The position numbers and the translations under genes are program-made. A stretch of 6,219 nucleotides of DNA from JBILCM01 sp044353165. Lineage in GTDB: Bacteria > Bacillota > Bacilli > Paenibacillales > YIM-B00363. Under the pieces are notes generated by a model. It searched no databases. It was given only the letters and a program-made list of their open reading frames with translations, and was not told where the DNA came from. The DNA lies in the NCBI GenBank assembly GCA_044353165.1, contig JBILCM010000109.1, positions 1-6,219 on the forward strand, read 5' to 3'. The first letter of the stretch is position 1. Each line of letters opens with the position of its first letter. Below, one piece after another: positions 1 through 4,841 of this stretch.

Positions 1-665
1 GCCACGATCGATTGTGAAACAAGGTACGTGAAGCCGACCGTGATCAGCGGGATCAACGGCGCCACCGCGGAACGAAACACGATAAACAGAATGACCAGAA
101 TAAAGACGAGTGTAATCCATTCTGTCTTCTTCAACCCTTCTTGGGAACTCAGGACGACATCCTCACCAATGAGCCAGTTGCCGGTGTAATAATGTTCCAC
201 GCTAATCTCCTGTAGCGCGGCGTATATGTCATCTTTGACTTCAACGAAATTGCGATCGCCAAAATCAATCTCTACCAGCATCAAAACCGTCGTTCCGTCT
301 TCAGAAACCAATTGTTTCTCCAGATCCGGTTGATCATAATGCGATGTAATTGCGGTAATACCATGATCAGAAGCGCCACTTGGAATGGACGCGACACCTT
401 CACGAATCTCCTTGTGATCCGCAGCCGTGAGACCATCGGGACGATGAAACACAAGAATGGTCGACGGCGAGCGACCTTCCTCCTCCGAAGTGTTCATGCG
501 ACGCATGATATCGCCTGCTACAGCGGATGAATATCCATCGGGAACGCTAATTTGGCCTTTCTCTCGCACGAGTTGCTCCATGTTGGGCGCCGTGATCATC
601 AACCCGACAGCAGCTACAATCCATGCCATCAACACCAACCAACGCAGGCGCAGTATGTTTCTCAT
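1..665 (-). CDS. MMPL/RND-family transporter, N-terminal part (cut by left window edge)
   Basis: The frame starts at the ATG at 665-663 and stays open to base 1, giving 221 codons of a protein that is usually about 700 residues or more. It begins with RNILRLRW and a membrane segment at about residues 9-26. A long extracytoplasmic region follows (about 27-180), including QISVPDGYSSAVAG and ILVFHRPDGLT. Hydrophobic segments then start near residue 185, with the family-like stretch VFRSAVAPLIPLITVG near 205. This order (TM1, large porter-like loop, TM2, TM3) is that of MMPL/YdfJ-type proton-driven exporters of lipids or hydrophobic drugs in the cytoplasmic membrane. The substrate cannot be told. 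The start is supported by AAGGGAGAGG at 673-682, about 7 bases upstream. The gene lies 41 bp after marR on the same strand, so it is probably co-transcribed with it and controlled by that regulator. Family assignment is firm; the rest of the gene is outside the window. Confidence 0.9.
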   Translation of the reverse strand, partial: MRNILRLRWLVLMAWIVAAVGLMITAPNMEQLVREKGQISVPDGYSSAVAGDIMRRMNTSEEEGRSPSTILVFHRPDGLTAADHKEIREGVASIPSGASDHGITAITSHYDQPDLEKQLVSEDGTTVLMLVEIDFGDRNFVEVKDDIYAALQEISVEHYYTGNWLIGEDVVLSSQEGLKKTEWITLVFILVILFIVFRSAVAPLIPLITVGFTYLVSQSIV

Positions 666-672
666 TCCTCGA

Positions 673-682
673 CCTCTCCCTT
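673..682 (-). promoter_or_regulatory. Ribosome binding site of the MMPL gene
   Basis: AAGGGAGAGG on the minus strand, about 7 bases before the ATG at 665. It lies within the 41-bp marR-MMPL gap and supports independent translation of the pump gene on a shared mRNA. Confidence 0.75.
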
Positions 683-706
683 ATCTAGTTCTTGAATCGA
701 TGCGAT

Positions 707-1147
707 CTACGTTTGCGTGAGTACACCTGCAAGTTTCTCATACGTTTCAATAAATCTTATGGTTTCTTGCTCCTCAAAATGATTCAAATACAGCATCAGT
801 ACATCCTTAATCCGATCCCCAATTTCATCAGCAAGTCGCTCCCCTTCACGGGTCAGTTGCAAATAGATCACCCGTCTGTCGTGTCCATCAGGAATGCGCA
901 CAATCAAGTTTTTGTCACAAAGCCGTGTCGTGATCGCCGTAATGGAGCTCTTCCCAACACAGAACATATCTGCTAGCTCAGACGATGTAGAGCGATCCCT
1001 CTTGCGCAAATAACGAATGATCCAATACTGATCAATCGTCAATTGGGACGGTATGCGCTCACTGATGGCAGCATGCATCTTTCGCTCAACCGTCAACGAA
1101 GCTTCCTCATATCGTTCAATAATAGAACCTAGAAAATGGCGATCCAT
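707..1147 (-). CDS. MarR-family transcriptional regulator
   Basis: 146-residue winged-helix repressor, the usual MarR length. The helix-turn-helix runs from about residue 53 to 79 (STSSELADMF, then CVGKSSITAITTRL), followed by the wing with the family's D-x-R-R-type signature at 87-92 (DGHDRR) and the strand VIYLQLT. N- and C-terminal helices should form the dimer interface. A longer reading from the ATG at 1171 adds MFHQGVIS. I prefer the start at 1147 because AAGGGGTGAT (1152-1161) ends 4 bases upstream, with its AGGGG core 8 bases away, and would lie inside the longer coding frame. Cysteines 63 and 77 sit in or beside the DNA-binding helices, so redox sensing is conceivable but is only inference. 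The gene precedes an MMPL exporter and has a perfect inverted repeat just upstream, which fits autorepression and control of the pump, with relief by an unknown ligand. Confidence 0.94.
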   Translation of the reverse strand: MDRHFLGSIIERYEEASLTVERKMHAAISERIPSQLTIDQYWIIRYLRKRDRSTSSELADMFCVGKSSITAITTRLCDKNLIVRIPDGHDRRVIYLQLTREGERLADEIGDRIKDVLMLYLNHFEEQETIRFIETYEKLAGVLTQT

Positions 1148-1188
1148 AGATATCACCCCTTGATGAAACATGATGATCCGTGAGACAT

Positions 1189-1211
1189 AATTGTTCTACA
1201 GTAGAACTATT
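1189..1211. promoter_or_regulatory. Inverted repeat, probable MarR operator
   Basis: GTTCTAC (1193-1199), A (1200), GTAGAAC (1201-1207) is a perfect 7+1+7 inverted repeat. After one mismatched pair (T/T), the symmetry continues with AAT at 1189-1191 and ATT at 1209-1211. The dyad thus spans 23 bp with 10 of 11 pairs matching. It lies 42 bp upstream of the marR start codon and just downstream of the best candidate promoter. This is the usual size and place of a MarR dimer operator. That the neighbouring MarR binds it is inference. Confidence 0.75.
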
Positions 1212-1221
1212 CTGCAATGAA

Positions 1222-1250
1222 ACGATATCAAAAAAAATGGGCTTCGTCAA
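1222..1250 (-). promoter_or_regulatory. Candidate sigma-A promoter of marR-MMPL
   Basis: On the minus strand TTGACG (1250-1245) is separated by 17 bp from TATCGT (1227-1222). This matches 5/6 and 4/6 of the vegetative consensus. Transcription would start near 1215, putting the inverted repeat at 1189-1211 in the first transcribed bases, where a bound repressor would block initiation or escape. The -35 box lies inside the rmuC terminator hairpin. A weaker alternative is TTGCAG at 1217-1212 with a poor -10 inside the palindrome. Confidence 0.45.
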
Positions 1251-1264
1251 TTGGAGACGGCCCA
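1230..1264 (-). terminator. Rho-independent terminator of rmuC
   Basis: On the minus strand, starting about 10 bases after the rmuC stop, TGGGC-CGTC pairs with GACG-AA-GCCCA (stem 5+4 bp with an AA bulge, 7-base loop TCCAATT). Eight consecutive T residues follow (1237-1230). This is a classic intrinsic terminator. It separates the phosphoesterase-rmuC unit from marR, so marR needs its own promoter. Confidence 0.9.
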
Positions 1265-1273
1265 GAAATTTAC

Positions 1274-2548
1274 TTATTCAATAGAAGGTTGGGATTCAGC
1301 GAGCGAAGGCTGCGCAGGCGAAAGTTCCTGGACATCGCGCAATTTGCGCTCGATGGCACGCGTACGCACAGCTGCCGTATCAAGCGTATTGGAAGCTTCC
1401 TGAAGCTTCTTCTGGGTTTTATCGAGAACATCCCCAAATTTGCCAAACTCGGCCTTTACTGTGCTTAGCACGTGCCACACTTCACTGGTACGTTGTTGAA
1501 TTGCCAACGTCCGAAAACCCATCTGCAAGCTATTTAATAAAGCTGTTAAAGTCGTTGGACCGGTGATGATCACCCGGTAATCACGTTGCAGCGTGTCCCA
1601 GATGCCGGGACGCCGCAACACTTCCGCATACAACCCTTCCAAGGGCAGGAAAAGAATCGCAAATTCCGTGGTCCGTGGCGCATCAATATACTTATCGCGG
1701 ATGGATTTCGCTTCTGCCTTCAAACGCGTTTCCAATTGCTTCATCGCTTCCGCCGCAAGCACACTATCGGCCTGCTCTTGCGCATCCACAAGCCGCTGAT
1801 AATCCTCCAGCGGAAATTTCGCATCGATCGGCAACAACACATGTCGATGTCCATCCGTCTTGTCCGGCAGCTTGACGACAAAATCGACCCGCTCCGTGGA
1901 CATGGCACGAATCACGACATTGCGTTCATATTGTTCAGGCGAGAGCGACTGTTCAAGCAAGGCGTCCAATTGGACTTCCCCTAACGTGCCACGCGTCTTC
2001 ACGTTGGTCAGCACCTTCTTCAAATCACCGACACCGGATGCGAGCACTTGCATCTCGCCTAACCCCTTGTGCAGTGTCTCCAGACGTTCGCCCACCAGCT
2101 TGAACGATTCCCCTAACCGTTGTTCCAACGTAGCATGTAATTTCTCATCGACCGTGAGCCGCATTTGTTCCAACTTGATGTTGTTATCCGATTGCAAGGA
2201 CACCAACTTCGCCTCCATGGCTTCTTGTAACGAAGACATCCGTTGTTCCATCGTGCTGCGGACCGCTTCCAACCGATGATCGGTTGCACTGCGCATCGTC
2301 TCCAACCGGTTCTCCGTGCTTGCAGATGACTCCGCCACCTTCGCCATCAGCGCTTGATGCTGCCGTGTGAGCGCATTCGCCAATTCTTCGCGCTGTTGCG
2401 CGCTCGTCATTAACCCTTCTTGACGGCTCCTCGCAAATTCATCACGAAATTGCTTGTCCGTTCGATCCACCGCTCTAAGAACAAAAGCAAAAAAAACCAT
2501 ATTAAGAATTCCTATGGCAACCGATACCCAAATCGCAATCTCATCCAT
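1274..2548 (-). CDS. rmuC: DNA recombination protein RmuC
   Basis: 424 residues, the usual RmuC length. Residues about 4-25 form an N-terminal membrane anchor (IAIWVSVAIGILNMVFFAFV). A long charged coiled coil follows to about residue 165. The conserved RmuC domain comes next, with VKTRGTLGEVQLDALLEQ (183-200), RVDFVVKLPD (220-229), LPIDAKFPLEDY (239-250), TEFAILFLPLEGLYAEVL (294-311) and IITGPTTLTALLNSLQMGFR (327-346). The D-x-K in PIDAKFP fits the suggested relationship to PD-(D/E)xK nucleases. In Escherichia coli RmuC limits recombination at short inverted repeats; the biochemical activity is not well defined. The coiled coil holds regular 11-residue repeats (see findings). The start is supported by GGGGAGGG at 2558-2565, 9 bases upstream. 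It lies 27 bp after the phosphoesterase on the same strand, so the two probably share an mRNA, ending at the terminator at 1230-1264. Confidence 0.95.
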   Translation of the reverse strand: MDEIAIWVSVAIGILNMVFFAFVLRAVDRTDKQFRDEFARSRQEGLMTSAQQREELANALTRQHQALMAKVAESSASTENRLETMRSATDHRLEAVRSTMEQRMSSLQEAMEAKLVSLQSDNNIKLEQMRLTVDEKLHATLEQRLGESFKLVGERLETLHKGLGEMQVLASGVGDLKKVLTNVKTRGTLGEVQLDALLEQSLSPEQYERNVVIRAMSTERVDFVVKLPDKTDGHRHVLLPIDAKFPLEDYQRLVDAQEQADSVLAAEAMKQLETRLKAEAKSIRDKYIDAPRTTEFAILFLPLEGLYAEVLRRPGIWDTLQRDYRVIITGPTTLTALLNSLQMGFRTLAIQQRTSEVWHVLSTVKAEFGKFGDVLDKTQKKLQEASNTLDTAAVRTRAIERKLRDVQELSPAQPSLAESQPSIE

Positions 2549-2575
2549 GCGACTTCGCCCTCCCCAATTTTTAGC

Positions 2576-3358
2576 TTACAATTCATGCACAGTCAGTTCA
2601 CTGCGAATGAGCAATCTGGCATTCAATTCAGCTTGACCTATGCCTTTGGAAATATAAAAGACGCCCCGCTTATCACGATGCATACCTTGATAAATGCCGC
2701 TTCGGGCTAAAGGCCCTTTGCGTTTCAACCAAAATAAGAAAGGAATACGGAACTGTCGCCCATGGAAGTGTCCGCACATCAAATAGTCATAAGATTGTTC
2801 CATTTGCATCGTTACGTTCGGATTGTGCGTGATGATAATTACTTTATGATCCTTCGGCACATTGTACATCGCCTTCTCAGGGTCAGATAACCCATTGTCC
2901 CAATCATCGATGCCTACCAGTGTAAATCCATCGGCCGCGAACGCTAGCGATGTGTTGCGCAGCACCGGTATATGATAGAAGGCAAATGCATCGAATAACG
3001 AAGCAACCTGTTCTTGTAACCGGTAATCATGATTCCCGAACACCGCATAGATGGGCACGCCCACTTTGCGCAATTCGCGCAAATAAATGGCCACCTTCGT
3101 TACGTGATCCACCTTCTCCGTGTAATCGCCGGTAAGAAGAATATAATCGGGTTGTTCTCGTGCAACCAACTTACGTAGCCGGTTTGGTCCCACACGCAAT
3201 CGCTCCACGTGGAGATCGCTGATCTGCACGAACGTTCGGCCAAGACCAAGGGGTCGATGGATGCGCTCGATTTTGACCCATTGGGTAGGCAAAATCATCG
3301 TTGCATATCCAACTGCCGCAAGCAACCCCAAGAAGATCAACCCCATGGTCCAAGGCAT
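2576..3358 (-). CDS. Membrane-anchored metallophosphoesterase (YaeI/YkuE-like)
   Basis: 260 residues from the ATG at 3358. The calcineurin-like metal-binding motifs are all present and in order: D48-x-H50 (ISDLHVER), G77-D78 (LTGDYTE), GNHD 108-111, H178 (ITHNP) and GHFH 196-199. This predicts a two-metal hydrolase of phosphoesters. An uncleaved signal-anchor helix lies at about residues 5-23, with no twin arginine ahead of it, so the catalytic domain probably faces outside. The natural substrate is unknown; relatives include YaeI/YkuE-type phosphodiesterases. The frame is open to a GTG at 3415. I reject that start because it has no ribosome binding site and lies at the expected transcription start of the upstream promoter. 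The ATG at 3358 has AGAGGGGG 8 bases upstream. It is the first gene of a unit with rmuC, 27 bp downstream. Confidence 0.93.
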   Translation of the reverse strand: MPWTMGLIFLGLLAAVGYATMILPTQWVKIERIHRPLGLGRTFVQISDLHVERLRVGPNRLRKLVAREQPDYILLTGDYTEKVDHVTKVAIYLRELRKVGVPIYAVFGNHDYRLQEQVASLFDAFAFYHIPVLRNTSLAFAADGFTLVGIDDWDNGLSDPEKAMYNVPKDHKVIIITHNPNVTMQMEQSYDYLMCGHFHGRQFRIPFLFWLKRKGPLARSGIYQGMHRDKRGVFYISKGIGQAELNARLLIRSELTVHEL

Positions 3359-3366
3359 CACCAACA

Positions 3367-3374
3367 CCCCCTCT
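3367..3374 (-). promoter_or_regulatory. Ribosome binding site deciding the phosphoesterase start
   Basis: AGAGGGGG on the minus strand, 8 bases before ATG 3358. The upstream in-frame GTG at 3415 has no comparable purine tract, so this site favours the 260-residue reading. Confidence 0.7.
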
Positions 3375-3418
3375 ATCCACACATGTTCATAGGTAAACTT
3401 AGCTAGCTTCTGCACGAC

Positions 3419-3450
3419 ATTTTACCATACTTTCACTTTTTATGTTACAA
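3419..3450 (-). promoter_or_regulatory. Candidate extended -10 promoter of the phosphoesterase-rmuC unit
   Basis: TGGTAAAAT on the minus strand (3427-3419) fits the extended -10 form TG-n-TATAAT with 5/6 in the hexamer. A -35-like TTGTAA lies at 3450-3445 with an over-long 20-bp spacer, so the extended -10 probably carries the recognition. Initiation would fall near 3412, about 55 bases ahead of the preferred ATG. The element overlaps the divergent plus-strand promoter almost completely. Confidence 0.55.
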
Positions 3451-3451
3451 T
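3421..3451 (+). promoter_or_regulatory. Candidate extended -10 promoter of the small cysteine gene
   Basis: TGTTACAAT (3443-3451) fits TG-n-TATAAT with 5/6 in the hexamer. TTTACC (3421-3426) is a weak -35 with a 19-bp spacer. Initiation near 3458 would give a leader of about 28 bases before ATG 3486. It is superimposed on the minus-strand promoter of the phosphoesterase. Confidence 0.55.
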
Positions 3452-3485
3452 GAGAGGCAACTTCTGGCACTGATGAGGGACTTCG

Positions 3486-3692
3486 ATGCCACCGGAACGA
3501 ATCAACTGTCTGCGATGTCAATTTTACTATGTGACCTGGGATCCCCAATTCCCCAATGGCTGCAAAGCGTATGGATTTAAGACGAGAGATCTGCCCAGTC
3601 GGACGGTGTACAACTCTTCTGGCACACCGTGTATGCATTATAAACCGAAGGGGCCCCCGCCATCTTCTGGCAGAGACCCCCGTGGGAGATAA
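3486..3692 (+). CDS. Small four-cysteine protein, conserved hypothetical
   Basis: 68 residues, the only plus-strand gene I support. It carries C8-x2-C11, then Y15-V-T-W-D-P-x-F-P, G25-C26-K27-A28-Y29-G30-F31-K32 and SSGTPC49. The spacing of Cys 8, 11, 26 and 49 suggests a single zinc or other metal site in a compact fold. From memory, short proteins with a C-x2-C, TWDPxFPxGCKAxGFK and SSGxPC pattern recur in Bacillales as uncharacterised proteins, so I take this as a real gene. No biochemical role is known to me. The tail after residue 55 (GPPPSSGRDPRGR) is low-complexity and probably disordered. The start has GAGGGA at 3475-3480, 5 bases upstream, and an extended -10 promoter about 35 bases before the ATG. 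The gene converges with terC, stops 6 bp apart, and has no clear terminator of its own. Confidence 0.82.
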   Translation: MPPERINCLRCQFYYVTWDPQFPNGCKAYGFKTRDLPSRTVYNSSGTPCMHYKPKGPPPSSGRDPRGR

Positions 3693-3698
3693 GTTCGG

Positions 3699-4376
3699 TT
3701 ATGCAGCGGGTAGACGCCGCTTGTATTGGTGGGTTGCCCAACCCGTAGCTAGCACACCGGCGATGATAAGTATCTTCATGATCGTGACCAAGATCGGCAT
3801 GGATGCGAAGACGGGCTGAAGCAGTCTTTCGTCGGTGATCATCTTCGCTGCTGTCCAAGCCAACACCCCAGCCCCGGCATAAATAATCGCCGGCACTCGC
3901 TCGACAAGCCGCAAAATCAATGTACTGCCCCAGACGACGATCGGGACACTGATGAGTAATCCGAGCACGACAAGCAGCAAGTTGCCGTGCGCCGCACCCG
4001 CCACAGCCAACACATTGTCAAGAGCCATCACAGTGTCCGCAATCCATACGGTACGCAGCGCCTCAGCGAAACTCGCGGCCTCCTTCACATGGTGCGATTT
4101 CTCAGCTGCTAGCAACCGGTACGCAATCCACACGAGCAACAGTCCGCCCAAACCCATCAGGCCCGGGACCTTCAACAAATAGACAGCTCCTAGTGTAAGC
4201 ACCGTTCGGATCCCGACGGCACCCACGGTTCCCCACAAAATCACTTTCCGCTGTTGTTCCTTAGGTAAACGTCTGGCCGACAATGCAATCACAATGGCAT
4301 TGTCTCCAGCCAACACAAGGTCGATCACGATAATGGCCAGTAAAGCTGAAAAGAAGTTCGGTCCCATCCATTCCAC
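3699..4376 (-). CDS. TerC/YjbE-family integral membrane protein
   Basis: 225 residues, mostly hydrophobic, with about seven membrane segments. The two TerC signature stretches are present: IDLVLAGDNAIVIAL (18-32, with D19, D25, N26) and ADTVMALDNVLAVAG (113-127, with D114, D120, N121). These acidic pairs in membrane helices are the presumed metal path. The length and motifs fit the Bacillus YjbE-type branch. TerC relatives in Bacillus have been linked to manganese export and loading of secreted enzymes; that role is transferred by family, not shown here. Start choice: AAGGAGG (4387-4393) leaves only 1 base to an in-frame GTG at 4385 but 10 to the GTG at 4376. The latter gives MEWMGPNFFSALLAI, like family N-termini. 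A likely promoter lies at 4437-4445. No manganese riboswitch is seen in the short leader. It ends facing the plus-strand cysteine gene. Confidence 0.92.
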   Translation of the reverse strand: MEWMGPNFFSALLAIIVIDLVLAGDNAIVIALSARRLPKEQQRKVILWGTVGAVGIRTVLTLGAVYLLKVPGLMGLGGLLLVWIAYRLLAAEKSHHVKEAASFAEALRTVWIADTVMALDNVLAVAGAAHGNLLLVVLGLLISVPIVVWGSTLILRLVERVPAIIYAGAGVLAWTAAKMITDERLLQPVFASMPILVTIMKILIIAGVLATGWATHQYKRRLPAA

Positions 4377-4386
4377 AGTGTACACC

Positions 4387-4393
4387 CCTCCTT
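4387..4393 (-). promoter_or_regulatory. Ribosome binding site deciding the terC-family start
   Basis: AAGGAGG on the minus strand, a near-perfect anti-16S match. It is 1 base from GTG 4385 (too close) and 10 bases from GTG 4376, and is 19 bases from ATG 4367 (too far). This supports translation from 4376. Confidence 0.7.
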
Positions 4394-4436
4394 CTTAGCA
4401 TGAGCAGAAAGAGGAATTTCATCCAGAGTTCTTTGG

Positions 4437-4445
4437 ATTAGAACA
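4437..4445 (-). promoter_or_regulatory. Candidate extended -10 promoter of the TerC-family gene
   Basis: TGTTCTAAT on the minus strand matches TG-n-TATAAT with 5/6 in the hexamer. No good -35 box is seen 17 bp upstream, where the preceding terminator hairpin lies. The transcript would start near 4430, leaving about 54 bases of leader. Confidence 0.4.
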
Positions 4446-4446
4446 T

Positions 4447-4501
4447 AAGAAAAAAGGCTAAGTCGTATGGAGAGTTGCCTCCCATCATACCGCTTAGCCT
4501 T
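4447..4501 (-). terminator. Three-tier rho-independent terminator
   Basis: Just after the stop of the 76-residue gene, AAGGCTAAG (4501-4493) pairs perfectly with CTTAGCCTT (4462-4454). Inside are a 2x2 internal loop, GTATG/CATAC (4490-4486 with 4469-4465), an AT bulge, and GGGAG/CTCTC (one G-T pair) closed by the GNRA-type tetraloop GCAA. A T-rich run TTTTTTCTT follows, partly made of the stem's last bases. It ends the transcript of the small gene, and of the ABC operon if that reads through. The T-run is on the minus-strand side only. Confidence 0.92.
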
Positions 4502-4504
4502 CGT

Positions 4505-4735
4505 TTAATAGAGGGACAATGCGATTGAATCCCGTTCGTTCACCGTGTGTAAAATCGCTTCAGATTCAACAATTTCGATACTGATTAATGTGTCGAGGGA
4601 GTGACGAATGATCCTTCTGCCATGAATGGCTTTCGATTCCAGCGCAGTCAACAAAAGTTTCAGTTTCTTCGTCCCTTGCGGTTCGTCTGAATATACGGGC
4701 ACTTTCCGATTGTGAATTTGTATGTAGGTTCGCAT
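4505..4735 (-). CDS. Small protein of unknown function (76 residues)
   Basis: I do not recognise this protein. It starts with a probable beta segment (MRTYIQIHNRKVPVYSDE) and continues with a basic region and likely helix (GTKKLKLLLTALESKAIHGRR). It ends with alternating hydrophobic strands (TLISIEIVESEAILHTV, then SIALSLY). No cysteines and no membrane segment are present, so it should be a small soluble cytoplasmic protein. An ATG at 4744 abuts AGGAG (4745-4749) with no spacing, whereas ATG 4735 sits 9 bases from it, so I choose the latter. Reality of the gene is supported by the good ribosome binding site, a strong terminator right after the stop, and a candidate promoter at 4792-4819. It lies 106 bp downstream of the ABC permease and no terminator is evident between, so it may also be read as a third gene of that operon. 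Confidence 0.7.
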   Translation of the reverse strand: MRTYIQIHNRKVPVYSDEPQGTKKLKLLLTALESKAIHGRRIIRHSLDTLISIEIVESEAILHTVNERDSIALSLY

Positions 4736-4744
4736 CCCTACCAT

Positions 4745-4749
4745 CTCCT
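4745..4749 (-). promoter_or_regulatory. Ribosome binding site deciding the start of the 76-residue gene
   Basis: AGGAG on the minus strand touches ATG 4744 directly but is 9 bases from the in-frame ATG 4735, which is therefore the likely initiator. Confidence 0.65.
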
Positions 4750-4755
4750 AAATGG

Positions 4756-4784
4756 GTACATCCAATGATATACATATAATGTAC
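4756..4784. repeat. Nested inverted repeats built on GTACAT/ATGTAC
   Basis: GTACAT (4756-4761) faces ATGTAC (4779-4784), and within them TACAT-ATA-ATGTA (4771-4783) is a perfect 5+3+5 dyad. They sit in the leader of the 76-residue gene, right after its candidate promoter. They could be an operator with three related half-sites, or simply an A+T-rich coincidence. Confidence 0.4.
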
Positions 4785-4791
4785 ACCATAA

Positions 4792-4819
4792 ATCTTAAAA
4801 TTACATGAAAAATTTTCAA
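4792..4819 (-). promoter_or_regulatory. Candidate promoter of the 76-residue gene
   Basis: TTGAAA (4819-4814) and TAAGAT (4797-4792) on the minus strand are separated by 16 bp in an A+T-rich gap. Initiation near 4785 would give a leader of about 50 bases. No convincing hairpin plus T-run was found between the permease stop (4842) and this site. Confidence 0.45.
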
Positions 4820-4841
4820 AAACCAAGTTCTCTCCCTAGAT

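Noticed and set aside
312..976. Plus-strand open frames opposite the MMPL gene and marR
   Set aside because: They are shadows of the minus-strand genes, with no supporting start signals or recognisable motifs.
1392..1411. Two GAAGCTTC words close together
   Set aside because: They encode KKLQEAS in the RmuC C-terminal region; short and without other context.
1562..1574. GGTGAT-G-ATCACC palindrome
   Set aside because: It lies inside the conserved RmuC segment IITGPTT and is explained by the protein sequence.
1586..2279. Plus-strand open frames opposite rmuC
   Set aside because: They are antisense to a well-conserved gene, lack ribosome binding sites and have compositions with no recognisable protein features.
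3470..3500. CTGATGA before the small cysteine gene, reminiscent of a hammerhead ribozyme core
   Set aside because: The required downstream GAAA core and flanking helices are absent; the sequence is explained by the ribosome binding site region.
3731..3744. GGGTTG-CC-CAACCC perfect inverted repeat, considered as a terminator for the plus-strand gene
   Set aside because: Two-base loop, no T-run on either strand, and it lies within TerC-family coding sequence.
4377..4453. Possible yybP-ykoY manganese riboswitch ahead of the TerC-family gene
   Set aside because: The leader after the likely promoter is only about 54 bases, too short for that riboswitch, and its conserved helices were not seen.
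4566..4826. Alternative minus-strand frame of 86 codons overlapping the 76-residue gene
   Set aside because: It starts at an unsupported ATG, crosses the promoter-like A+T-rich gap and lacks a ribosome binding site; the other frame has all expected signals.
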